Shown: positions 43,779 to 52,017 of the stretch, in pieces
Layout: each line of letters starts with the position of its first letter
Numbering within the stretch: the stretch's first letter is position 1
Source of the DNA: Sphingomonadales bacterium 39-57-19
GTDB lineage: Bacteria > Pseudomonadota > Alphaproteobacteria > Sphingomonadales > Sphingomonadaceae
NCBI GenBank assembly: GCA_002282385.1
Contig: NCJG01000003.1
Span: 62,001 to 126,000, forward strand
Direction of reading: 5' to 3'
DNA length: 64,000 nt
Made by a program: the position numbers and the translations under genes
The notes under the pieces: model-generated
Seen by the model: only the letters and a program-made list of their open reading frames with translations
Databases searched by the model: none
Told to the model about the DNA's origin: nothing

Positions 43779-43802
43779 AGCGGTCCCGTGGGGCCGCTTT
43801 TT
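43779..43802 (+). terminator. Terminator after the glmS cluster
   Basis: GCGGTCCC pairs with GGGGCCGC (one G-U pair, 2-base loop), followed by TTTTT. It lies about 100 bases after the small membrane-protein frame and 45 bases before argD. Confidence 0.8.
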
Positions 43803-43846
43803 GGCTTTTGGAATATGCCAAGCATTTGGTTGGAAGGAAATATACC

Positions 43847-45034
43847 ATGTCGATCACGCCTTTGATGCCCGTCTATCCGCGTTGCGGTTTCCGACCGGTG
43901 CGCGGCGAGGGCGCTTGGTTGATTTCTGAAGACGGCAGCCGCGCACTTGATTTTGCTGCAGGCATCGCTGTGAACTTGCTTGGGCACGGCCACCCGCATT
44001 TGACCAAAGCCATTCAGGATCAAGCAGCGACGCTGATCCATGTGTCGAACCTGTATGGCAGCCCGCAGGGTGAGGCATTTGCCCAGCGGCTGGTCGATAC
44101 CACTTTTGCGGACACCGTGTTTTTCACAAACTCGGGCGCAGAAGCTGTCGAGTGCGCGATCAAGACTGCGCGCGCGTACCACCAGAGCCAAGGCAGCGAC
44201 CGCTTTGAAATCATCACCTTCAAAAATGCTTTTCATGGCCGCACGATGGCGACGATTTCTGCCAGCAATCAGGAAAAGATGCACAAAGGCTTTATGCCTT
44301 TGCTCGAAGGTTTCAAATATGTCGATTTCGACGATCTTGACGGCGCCAAGGCTGCATTAGGGCCCAAGACCGCGGCCTTCCTCGTGGAACCAATTCAAGG
44401 GGAGGGCGGCGTACGCCCTGCGTCAGACGCCTTTATGCAGGGCCTACGCGCGCTGGCCGATGAACATGGCATCATGCTCATCCTCGACGAAGTCCAGTGC
44501 GGTGTTGCGCGTTCGGGGACGTTATATGCCTATGAACAATATGGCATCACGCCGGACATTATGGCGACAGCAAAGGGCTTGGGCGGCGGTTTCCCAGTGG
44601 GTGCGTGCTTGGCGACCGAAGAGGCAGCCCGCGGCATGGTCGTAGGGACGCACGGTTCGACCTATGGCGGCAACCCATTTGCGATGGCGGCATGCCAGGC
44701 GGTTTGGGATGTCGTGGCAAATGACGAATTCCTCGAAAATGTCCGCGCGACGGGCGATAAAGTGCGCACCTCACTTGAACAGTTCATTGGCAACTATCCC
44801 GATCTGTTTACTGGCGTGCGTGGCAAGGGCTTGATGCTTGGCGTCATGATGACGCACGAAACGCGCGCGTTCGTCGCGCATTTGCGGGACAATCATGGGC
44901 TGCTGTTGGTTGCCGCTGGTGATAACACCTTCCGTGTGCTGCCGCCGTTGAACATTACCGATACCGAAATCCAGATTTTCATGGAAAAGCTTTCGGCTGG
45001 TGCGGCAAGTTATCAGGTGCCGCAGGCGGCATGA
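43847..45034 (+). CDS. argD: Acetylornithine aminotransferase
   Basis: 395 residues from ATG 43847, which follows GGAAGGAAA; a frame start 39 bases earlier lies in the terminator. Class III aminotransferase with S-G-A-E-A-V-E near residue 100, F-H-G-R-T, D-E-V-Q-C-G-V and PLP Lys in A-T-A-K-G-L-G-G-G. It transaminates N-acetylglutamate semialdehyde in arginine synthesis. Its stop overlaps argF (ATGA). Confidence 0.94.
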   Translation: MSITPLMPVYPRCGFRPVRGEGAWLISEDGSRALDFAAGIAVNLLGHGHPHLTKAIQDQAATLIHVSNLYGSPQGEAFAQRLVDTTFADTVFFTNSGAEAVECAIKTARAYHQSQGSDRFEIITFKNAFHGRTMATISASNQEKMHKGFMPLLEGFKYVDFDDLDGAKAALGPKTAAFLVEPIQGEGGVRPASDAFMQGLRALADEHGIMLILDEVQCGVARSGTLYAYEQYGITPDIMATAKGLGGGFPVGACLATEEAARGMVVGTHGSTYGGNPFAMAACQAVWDVVANDEFLENVRATGDKVRTSLEQFIGNYPDLFTGVRGKGLMLGVMMTHETRAFVAHLRDNHGLLLVAAGDNTFRVLPPLNITDTEIQIFMEKLSAGAASYQVPQAA

Positions 45035-45957
45035 CCCGTCATTTCCTCAATCTGACGGATGCTGGCGGCGATGCGATTGCGGCCATGCTCAACGACGCCA
45101 TCGACCGTAAAGCCGCGCGACAAGGCTGGCCCAAGGGCAAGGCAGACGCCGATGCGCCATTGGCCGGGCATACGCTCGCGATGGTGTTCGAAAAAAATTC
45201 GACACGCACGCGAACGTCATTTGAAATGGCGATGAAGCAACTGGGCGGCGACAGTATTTTTATGGCGTCTGGCCAAATGCAACTTGGGCGCGGGGAATCG
45301 ATCGCCGACACCGCCCGCGTTCTATCGCGCTATGTCGATGCCATCATGATCCGGACCGATGATCACGCAAAGGTGGAAGAGCTCGCGCATCACGCCAGCG
45401 TGCCTGTGATAAACGGACTGACCGATTTGTCGCACCCGTGCCAGATTGTGGCTGACCTGTTGACGATAACTGAGCATGGAAAGGCGTTGCCCGGGCTTGA
45501 GCTTGCGTGGCTGGGCGATGGTAACAATGTGCTCAACTCCATCGTTGAGGCTGCGGGATTGTTCCAGTTCAACGTGCGGATTGCCGTGCCGCAGGGTTAT
45601 GAAAGCGACGATAGATTCATCGAGTACGCGCGCGCGGCGGGTTCGAACGTTACGCTCACGCGCGACGCTGCCGAGGCGGTACGTGGCGCAGACGTGATTG
45701 TCACGGATACCTGGGTGTCGATGGGACAAGAGCACGCCCACAACAAAATAGCCGCGATGATGCCTTATCAGGTAAACGAACAGCTTATGGCTATGGCCAA
45801 GGGCGATGCCAAGTTTCTGCACTGTCTGCCTGCGCACCGCGGCGAGGAAGTGACGGATGCCGTGATTGATGGACCGCAGTCGGTGATCTGGGACGAAGCC
45901 GAAAACCGGCTCCACGCGCAAAAATCAATCTTACGCTGGTGTTTTGGCCAAATTTAA
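45031..45957 (+). CDS. argF: Ornithine carbamoyltransferase
   Basis: 308 residues. Carbamoyl-phosphate site [13 protein letters not shown] near residue 130, and the ornithine-loop [11 protein letters not shown]. It forms citrulline in arginine synthesis. It overlaps argD by 4 bases, and its TAA overlaps the hslO ATG by one base (TAATG), so all three are coupled. Confidence 0.96.
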   Translation: MTRHFLNLTDAGGDAIAAMLNDAIDRKAARQGWPKGKADADAPLAGHTLAMVFEKNSTRTRTSFEMAMKQLGGDSIFMASGQMQLGRGESIADTARVLSRYVDAIMIRTDDHAKVEELAHHASVPVINGLTDLSHPCQIVADLLTITEHGKALPGLELAWLGDGNNVLNSIVEAAGLFQFNVRIAVPQGYESDDRFIEYARAAGSNVTLTRDAAEAVRGADVIVTDTWVSMGQEHAHNKIAAMMPYQVNEQLMAMAKGDAKFLHCLPAHRGEEVTDAVIDGPQSVIWDEAENRLHAQKSILRWCFGQI

Positions 45958-46877
45958 TGGCTGGGCAGTCGGAAACTCTTTGTAATCAGCCTTTGCGCTT
46001 TTCCATTCCGACCCGTGACGCGCGGGGACGGTTGGTGCGGCTTGACGAGGTGTTGGCTGAAATATTGGCCGCGCATGCTTATCCGCCGCTCATTGAGAAA
46101 ACGCTCGCGGAAGCACTGGTGCTCACAGCATTGCTGGGCGCCTCGCTGAAGGAAAAAGGCAGCCAGCTGACATTGCAGACGCAAACCGAAAAGGGTGCCA
46201 TTCGTTTGTTGGCCTGCGATTATAAGGATGGCGCATTGCGCGGATATGCGCAGTTTGATCCAGCGACCGTTGCTGCGCTGCCAGACGATGCCACATTATT
46301 TGGTATCTTCGGCAAAGGCTATCTTGCCATTACGTTCGACCGGATGAAGCCCGCTATTGAGGGCGGTGGCCGGTACCAAGGTATCGTGCCGCTTGAGGGC
46401 GATACGCTGGCGGATGCCGCCGCGAACTATTTTGTGCAGTCTGAACAAATACCGACGCTCATTCGCGTTGCGGTTGACCATGTGAACGGCCGCTGTGTGG
46501 CTGGCGGGCTGCTCGTCCAGCATTTGCCTGAGGGCGAAGAAGGGCGCGAACGCCTGCATGTCCGGCTTGACCATCCCGAATGGGCGCATGTGGAAATCAT
46601 TGCCTCCACCATCGCCCGCGCCGAACTTGCCGATCCATCATTGCCACTGGAAGAAATCGTCTGGCGCTTGTTCCATGAGGAACAGGAAGTGCGCATTGAA
46701 CAAGGCGACCCGCTGTCCAAGGGCTGCCGCTGCGACCCGGTGCATATCCGCGATGTTATTGCAAAATTTCCGGCAGAAGACCGTGCGGAGATGGCCGACG
46801 ATGCCGGTGATATCGTGGTCGATTGCGAATTTTGTTCGCGCCGTTTTCCGGTGAGTTTGGCAAGCTTCAATAACTGA
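45957..46877 (+). CDS. hslO: Redox-regulated chaperone Hsp33
   Basis: 306 residues from ATG 45957. The C-terminal zinc/redox switch has C-x-C in G-C-R-C-D-P and C-x2-C in C-E-F-C-S-R. The N-terminal substrate-binding fold contains G-A-I-R and the G-x-L-x-x-T-x-D-R-M-K motif. It holds unfolding proteins during oxidative stress. Its linkage to argF is known in related genera and is by coupling rather than function. Confidence 0.95.
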   Translation: MAGQSETLCNQPLRFSIPTRDARGRLVRLDEVLAEILAAHAYPPLIEKTLAEALVLTALLGASLKEKGSQLTLQTQTEKGAIRLLACDYKDGALRGYAQFDPATVAALPDDATLFGIFGKGYLAITFDRMKPAIEGGGRYQGIVPLEGDTLADAAANYFVQSEQIPTLIRVAVDHVNGRCVAGGLLVQHLPEGEEGRERLHVRLDHPEWAHVEIIASTIARAELADPSLPLEEIVWRLFHEEQEVRIEQGDPLSKGCRCDPVHIRDVIAKFPAEDRAEMADDAGDIVVDCEFCSRRFPVSLASFNN

Positions 46878-47013
46878 TCGAAATGCTTGGACCAATCCGG
46901 TCACGCATCGTTCACAGCCCACATTCTATCATGCGAAAAGCAGCATTTTGTGATATGTCTCGGCAATAAACGGGCCATTTCAACGAAAATGGCTGGTTTC
47001 GGGATTAACACTT

Positions 47014-47421
47014 ATGACATTAAAATACGCCCCATTTTGCCTTTCTGGTACCATTTTACTGTCGCTGACTTCAGCCGCACTTGCGTTTACGCCAGCAAAT
47101 GATCTGTCATTATTGAACACGCTGGAACGCGGGCAATGGAGTTTGCGGGCAGCTGGGGCTGAGGCACCATTGACAAAAATCTGTCTTGGCAATCCAGAGG
47201 TGCTAACCCAAATCCAGCATGCTGCTGCAGCCTGTGAGCGGTACGTTGTCCGTTCAACCGTGAATTCAGTTACGGTCAGCTACACATGCAAAGGTCAAGG
47301 ACAAGGCCTGACGACTATCCGTAAGGAATCCAACCGGATCATCCACATTCAGTCGCAGGGCATTCGCAATAATGCGCCGTTTTCGTTTTCGGTCGAAGGC
47401 CGAAGGACTGGCCCTTGCTAG
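47014..47421 (+). CDS. Secreted DUF3617-like protein
   Basis: 135 residues with a signal peptide (cleavage near A-L-A, residue 24). The mature domain starts L-E-R-G-Q-W-S-L-R and has four Cys (C-L-G, C-E-R, S-Y-T-C-K and the final C), likely forming two disulfides in the periplasm. The pattern of an early G-x-W strand and later C-x-G suits the DUF3617 group of small alphaproteobacterial proteins. Function unknown. Single gene. Confidence 0.7.
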   Translation: MTLKYAPFCLSGTILLSLTSAALAFTPANDLSLLNTLERGQWSLRAAGAEAPLTKICLGNPEVLTQIQHAAAACERYVVRSTVNSVTVSYTCKGQGQGLTTIRKESNRIIHIQSQGIRNNAPFSFSVEGRRTGPC

Positions 47422-47532
47422 GCCCATCGCCGTCGTTGCGGCGTTCATGAAATATTTACCATCTTTGCGTTAAAAGGATGCGTGTCTTTTAGGAGATACG
47501 CTTTCCTCCCGCACTGGCTGCAAAGCCATAAC

Positions 47533-47568
47533 TGGGCCGCCGCTGTACAGCTTGGCGGCCCATTTTTT
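47533..47568 (+). terminator. Rho-independent terminator
   Basis: TGGGCCGCC pairs with GGCGGCCCA (9 base pairs, 12-base loop) and is followed by TTTTTT on the plus strand. It is 112 bases beyond the nearest plus-strand gene, so it ends either that mRNA or a separate small RNA. Confidence 0.88.
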
Positions 47569-47569
47569 A

Positions 47570-48754
47570 TCAGAACGCGGCGATGCCCGTGATGGCGCGC
47601 CCCAGAATCAACGCGTGGACATCGTGCGCTCCTTCGTAGGTGTTGACCGTTTCGAGGTTCGCCATGTGGCGCATGACTTGATATTCCTCGCTGATACCAT
47701 TGCCGCCATGCATATCGCGCGCGGCGCGGGCGATATCGAGCGCTTTGCCGACATTGTTGCGCTTCACGATTGAAATCATGTCGGGCGCCAGCTGGCCTTC
47801 GTCCATAAGCCGTCCGACGCGTAACGATGCCTGAAGCCCAAGCGCAATGTCGGTCATCATATCGGCCAGCTTCTTTTGATAGAGCTGGTTGGCGGCCAGC
47901 GGCTTGCCAAATTGATGGCGATCAAGACCATATTGACGCGCCGCATGCATGCAGAATTCTGCTGCCCCCAATGCGCCCCAGCTGATGCCGTAACGCGCAC
48001 GGTTGAGGCATCCGAACGGACCCTTTAGGCCTTGCACATCCGGCAAAAGTGCGTCCTCACCAACCTCGACATTATCCATCATGATCATGCCAGTGGTTGA
48101 TGCGCGCAGCGACAATTTGCCTTGAATTTTTGGCGCGGACAGGCCTTTCATGCCCTTTTCCAGCACAAAGCCGCGAATGCCGCCGCCATGTGCTTCCGAT
48201 TTTGCCCAGACGACAAAGACATCGGCAAAGGGTGCGTTTGAAATCCACGTCTTCGAACCGTTAATGACATATCCGCCATCAACTTTTTTGGCAAAGGTGC
48301 GCATGCCCGCAGGATCGGACCCGGCGTCCGGCTCAGTCAATCCAAAGCAGCCGATGAGCGTTCCTGCAGCAAGCCCGGGCAGATATTTGCGGCGCTGTTC
48401 TTCGGAACCATATGCATAGATCGGATGCATCACGAGCGACGACTGAACCGACGCCATCGAACGATAGCCAGAATCGACGCGTTCAATCTCACGCGCAATC
48501 AAGCCATAGGCGACATAAGACGCGCCAGCGCCGCCATATTCTTCCGGAATCGTTGCGCCAAGCAAACCCGTTTGGCCCATCAGCGGAAACAATTCGGGCG
48601 CATCACATTCGGTCCGGTATGCCTCAATCACGCGCGGCTGCAATTCGCTTTGCGCAAAGGCATGTGCCGAATCGCGGATCATGCGTTCATCTTCGGTAAG
48701 CTGCGCATCCAGACGGAAGGGGTCGGACCAATCAAATGCTGCCAATTCGGCCAT
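47570..48754 (-). CDS. gcdH: Glutaryl-CoA dehydrogenase
   Basis: 394 residues from ATG 48754 with GGAGAAA upstream. Acyl-CoA dehydrogenase fold: [14 protein letters not shown] flavin/substrate motif and W-I-S-N; the catalytic Glu lies in [17 protein letters not shown], which is the glutaryl-CoA dehydrogenase form. It oxidatively decarboxylates glutaryl-CoA to crotonyl-CoA in lysine/tryptophan breakdown. Divergent from an ALDH7-type aldehyde dehydrogenase, which fits the lysine aminoadipate route. Confidence 0.93.
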   Translation of the reverse strand: MAELAAFDWSDPFRLDAQLTEDERMIRDSAHAFAQSELQPRVIEAYRTECDAPELFPLMGQTGLLGATIPEEYGGAGASYVAYGLIAREIERVDSGYRSMASVQSSLVMHPIYAYGSEEQRRKYLPGLAAGTLIGCFGLTEPDAGSDPAGMRTFAKKVDGGYVINGSKTWISNAPFADVFVVWAKSEAHGGGIRGFVLEKGMKGLSAPKIQGKLSLRASTTGMIMMDNVEVGEDALLPDVQGLKGPFGCLNRARYGISWGALGAAEFCMHAARQYGLDRHQFGKPLAANQLYQKKLADMMTDIALGLQASLRVGRLMDEGQLAPDMISIVKRNNVGKALDIARAARDMHGGNGISEEYQVMRHMANLETVNTYEGAHDVHALILGRAITGIAAF

Positions 48755-48862
48755 AAGGTTTCTCCAATGTTGCATGGGTCGCTAAACTTTTTGTGTGCTG
48801 CGGGCAAGCTGGCAAAATGTCTGTAACCCGTCTATTCGCCTGCAATGAAATAGGAGATACCC

Positions 48863-50353
48863 GTGAAGCTGGCAGCAGATGTAGAGACGATATTGAAAAA
48901 CCTCGGAACCCAAAGTTCGGGGGATATGGCGTCATACTCGCCGGTCGATGGCAGCAATATCGGATCGGTACCAACCGCCTCTGCCTCGGATATGGATGTG
49001 GCGTGCACAAATGCCACCGCGGCGTTTCACAGTTGGCGCGCCGTACCCGCGCCGCGTCGTGGAGAGCTCGTCCGCCTGTTCGGCAATGCCTTACGCGAAG
49101 ATAAGGAGAAACTGGCGCGCCTTGTCACCATCGAATGTGGGAAGCCGTTGTCCGAAGGCCTCGGCGAAGTGCAGGAGATGATCGACATTTGCGACTTCGC
49201 CGTCGGCTTGTCGCGCCAGTTGCATGGCCTCACCATCGCCAGCGAACGTCCCGGCCACCGTATGATGGAACAATGGCATCCCTTGGGGCCGGTGCTCGTC
49301 ATCTCTGCGTTCAATTTCCCGGTCGCCGTTTGGGCGTGGAATGCGGCGTTGGCACTCGTCTGCGGTAATAGCGTTATCTGGAAACCATCGGAAAAAACCC
49401 CGCTGACGGCGGTGGCGGTACAAGCCATTTTTGAACGCGCGGTGACCGCATTTGGCGATGCGCCAGCGCATGTATCTCAAGTGGTGCACGGCGGACGCGA
49501 CGTTGGTGCGGCTTTGGTCGCGGACCCGCGCATCGCGCTCATCTCTGCCACTGGCAGCACGCAAATGGGCCGCAAAGTCGGACAGGTTGCGGCCGCGCGC
49601 TTTGCCAAGACGATATTGGAACTTGGAGGCAATAACGCCGCAATCATCAGCGACAAGGCCGACCTTGCATTGGCGTTGCGCGGCGTCTTGTTCTCCGCGT
49701 TCGGCACAAGCGGGCAGCGGTGCACGAGTCTGCGGCGCGTCTTTGTGCATGACGCGATCTATGACAATTTTGTAGAGGCATTGAAGGCCGCCAGCACATC
49801 GATGGCGGTTGGCGACCCTCTAGACAGCAGCAACCTTGCTGGACCGCTTATTGACGAAGCGGCATATGACGGCATGCAAGTCGCGCTCAATGAAGCGCGC
49901 GCGCTTGGTGCAAATATCACGGGCGGCGAGAGGTTGGACATGAAGGGTGTCTATGTCCGGCCTGCGCTGGTCGATATGCCCACCCACAACGGCCCGGCAT
50001 TGCGCGAGACCTTTGCGCCGATACTCTACATTTTCCGCTATCACGATTTGGCGCAGGCCATCGCACTTCAAAACAGTGTCGGCGCGGGGCTGTCGTCCTC
50101 AATATTCTCGACCGACGTCCGCGAGTGCGAACGGTTCCTGTCGGCAGAAGGTAGCGACTGCGGTATCGCCAATGTCAATATCGGCACATCCGGCGCTGAA
50201 ATCGGTGGGGCATTTGGTGGTGAAAAGGAAACGGGCGGTGGTCGCGAATCCGGGTCGGACGCATGGAAAGCCTATATGCGCCGCGCGACGAACACGATTA
50301 ACTATTCGAATGAACTGCCGCTTGCGCAAGGGGTGACTTTCGACCTAGGCTAA
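48863..50353 (+). CDS. amaB: ALDH7-type aldehyde dehydrogenase (alpha-aminoadipic semialdehyde dehydrogenase-like)
   Basis: 496 residues from GTG 48863 with AGGAG seven bases upstream. I-S-A-F-N-F-P-V-A-V-W-A-W-N, A-T-G-S-T-Q-M-G cofactor loop, Glu in L-E-L-G-G-N-N and nucleophile Cys in G-Q-R-C-T-S-L-R are the ALDH7/AmaB form. It likely oxidises alpha-aminoadipate semialdehyde during lysine catabolism. The divergent gcdH supports this. A carotenoid oxygenase follows 18 bases later. Confidence 0.85.
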   Translation: MKLAADVETILKNLGTQSSGDMASYSPVDGSNIGSVPTASASDMDVACTNATAAFHSWRAVPAPRRGELVRLFGNALREDKEKLARLVTIECGKPLSEGLGEVQEMIDICDFAVGLSRQLHGLTIASERPGHRMMEQWHPLGPVLVISAFNFPVAVWAWNAALALVCGNSVIWKPSEKTPLTAVAVQAIFERAVTAFGDAPAHVSQVVHGGRDVGAALVADPRIALISATGSTQMGRKVGQVAAARFAKTILELGGNNAAIISDKADLALALRGVLFSAFGTSGQRCTSLRRVFVHDAIYDNFVEALKAASTSMAVGDPLDSSNLAGPLIDEAAYDGMQVALNEARALGANITGGERLDMKGVYVRPALVDMPTHNGPALRETFAPILYIFRYHDLAQAIALQNSVGAGLSSSIFSTDVRECERFLSAEGSDCGIANVNIGTSGAEIGGAFGGEKETGGGRESGSDAWKAYMRRATNTINYSNELPLAQGVTFDLG

Positions 50354-50371
50354 CGTCTGAGGAGAGCGAAA

Positions 50372-51826
50372 ATGCGTGTCGACAAATTGCCACCGGTGAA
50401 AGCAACGCTGCAGCCGAGCAACCACCCCTATCTCAATGGTGCGTGGACGCCGCAGCATGAAGAAGTCACCGCGACTGACCTTGCCGTGATCGAAGGCAGC
50501 ATTCCAGATGACATTGACGGCGTCTATTTGCGCAACACCGAAAACCAAGTCCATCAGCCGCTAGGGCGTTATCATCCCTTTGATGGCGACGGCATGATCC
50601 ACCAGATTGATTTTTCGGGTGGTAAGGCAAGCTATCGCAATCGCTTTGTACGCACCCGTTGTTTTCAGGCGGAGCAGGATGCCGGCGGCTCGCTGTGGGG
50701 TGGGTTGATGGACAAGGTGGGCGTGTCGAAACGCCCCGGCTTTGGCGCGCATGGCAGCCTCAAGGATTCATCAAGCACCGATATCATCGTGCATGCCGGC
50801 AAGGCTGTGTCCACTTTCTACCAGTGCGGGGAAGGCTATGTGCTCGACCCCGAAACGCTGGAGCAGGAGGGCGTTGCGTCCTGGGTGCCGCTGGACGGCA
50901 TTTCGGCGCATCCCAAAGTCGATGAACGCACCGGCGAGCTGCTGTTTTTCAACTACTCCAAACATGCGCCTTATATGCATTATGGCGTGGTCGACCGCAG
51001 CGGAAAGCTGGCGCATTATGTGCCGATCCCGCTTCCCGGGCCGCGGTTGCCGCATGACATGATGTTCACCGAAAACTGGTCAATATTGTGCGACTTTCCT
51101 TTGTTCTGGGATGAAGAGCTGTTGAAGCGCGATGTCCATGTGACGCGGCTGCACGAAGGGCTGCCATCGCGTTTCGCGCTCATTCCACGTTATGGCCAAC
51201 CCGAAGATATCCGCTGGTTTGAAGCGGACCCGACCTTTGTACTGCACTTCATCAATGCCTATGAGGAAGGGGACGAGGTCATCCTCGACGGCTATTTCGA
51301 AGAGGATCCCTATCCGCCACCGATCGAAAATGCCGACGGCTATGGGCATATGATGGCCTATGTCGACGAACATAGCTTTAAGCCCAAGCTGCACCGTTGG
51401 CGCTTCAACTTGAAGGATGGCACCACACGCGAGGAGCGGTTGGATGACCGGATTTTAGAGTTTGGGATGATGAACCAACGCTATTTGGGGCTGCCCTATC
51501 GTTATGCCTATAGCACGACGTCAAAGCCGGGCTGGTTCCTGTTCACGGGCTTCGTCAAACATGATTTGGTCACCGGCGAGTCATGGGAAGTTCAGCTGAC
51601 CGAAGGGCGTTATGCCAGCGAAGCGCCCTTTGCCCCGCGCGTGGGCGCGGTGGACGAAGACGATGGCTATCTTGTCAGCTTTGTGACCGACGAAAACCGT
51701 GGAACGTCAGAATGCATCCTGATCGACTGCAAACGCTTTGATGAAGGACCGGTGTGCAGAATTGCTCTGCCACATAAGATCAGCAGCGGAACCCACGCGC
51801 ATTGGGCGGACCGAACGGTACTTTGA
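50372..51826 (+). CDS. Carotenoid oxygenase / lignostilbene dioxygenase family protein
   Basis: 484 residues. Seven-bladed propeller enzyme with non-heme iron; the four His ligands are H180 (I-S-A-H-P), H228 (L-P-H-D-M), H292 (F-V-L-H-F) and H475 (S-G-T-H-A-H-W). R-Y-H-P-F-D-G-D-G-M-I-H is the family signature. It cleaves a double bond in an apocarotenoid, stilbene or related phenylpropenoid. GGAGAGCG lies before the start. Sphingomonads have several such enzymes, often for lignin-derived stilbenes; the substrate here is open. Confidence 0.9.
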   Translation: MRVDKLPPVKATLQPSNHPYLNGAWTPQHEEVTATDLAVIEGSIPDDIDGVYLRNTENQVHQPLGRYHPFDGDGMIHQIDFSGGKASYRNRFVRTRCFQAEQDAGGSLWGGLMDKVGVSKRPGFGAHGSLKDSSSTDIIVHAGKAVSTFYQCGEGYVLDPETLEQEGVASWVPLDGISAHPKVDERTGELLFFNYSKHAPYMHYGVVDRSGKLAHYVPIPLPGPRLPHDMMFTENWSILCDFPLFWDEELLKRDVHVTRLHEGLPSRFALIPRYGQPEDIRWFEADPTFVLHFINAYEEGDEVILDGYFEEDPYPPPIENADGYGHMMAYVDEHSFKPKLHRWRFNLKDGTTREERLDDRILEFGMMNQRYLGLPYRYAYSTTSKPGWFLFTGFVKHDLVTGESWEVQLTEGRYASEAPFAPRVGAVDEDDGYLVSFVTDENRGTSECILIDCKRFDEGPVCRIALPHKISSGTHAHWADRTVL

Positions 51827-51906
51827 CAGCCGCATATTGTTCGGTCACGACACGCTAGGAAATCAGCGCCTTTTCCCGGCCTTGCCTGGTCGCCAAGTAA
51901 ACATTA

Positions 51907-51923
51907 CTAATATTTAATATTAG
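51907..51923. promoter_or_regulatory. Palindromic operator candidate before the methylamine island
   Basis: A perfect 17-base palindrome CTAATATT-T-AATATTAG lies about 95 bases upstream of the first island gene. The A/T-rich dyad would suit the LysR regulator encoded at the end of the island, but this link is inferred. Confidence 0.5.
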
Positions 51924-52017
51924 AAAAACCTGTTGCTGTGATTCCATGGCGCAATCCGATTGCCGCACAAGCTTTTTGTCTGACATAGGGCCGCGATAAC
52001 GAAAATTGGTGGATGAT

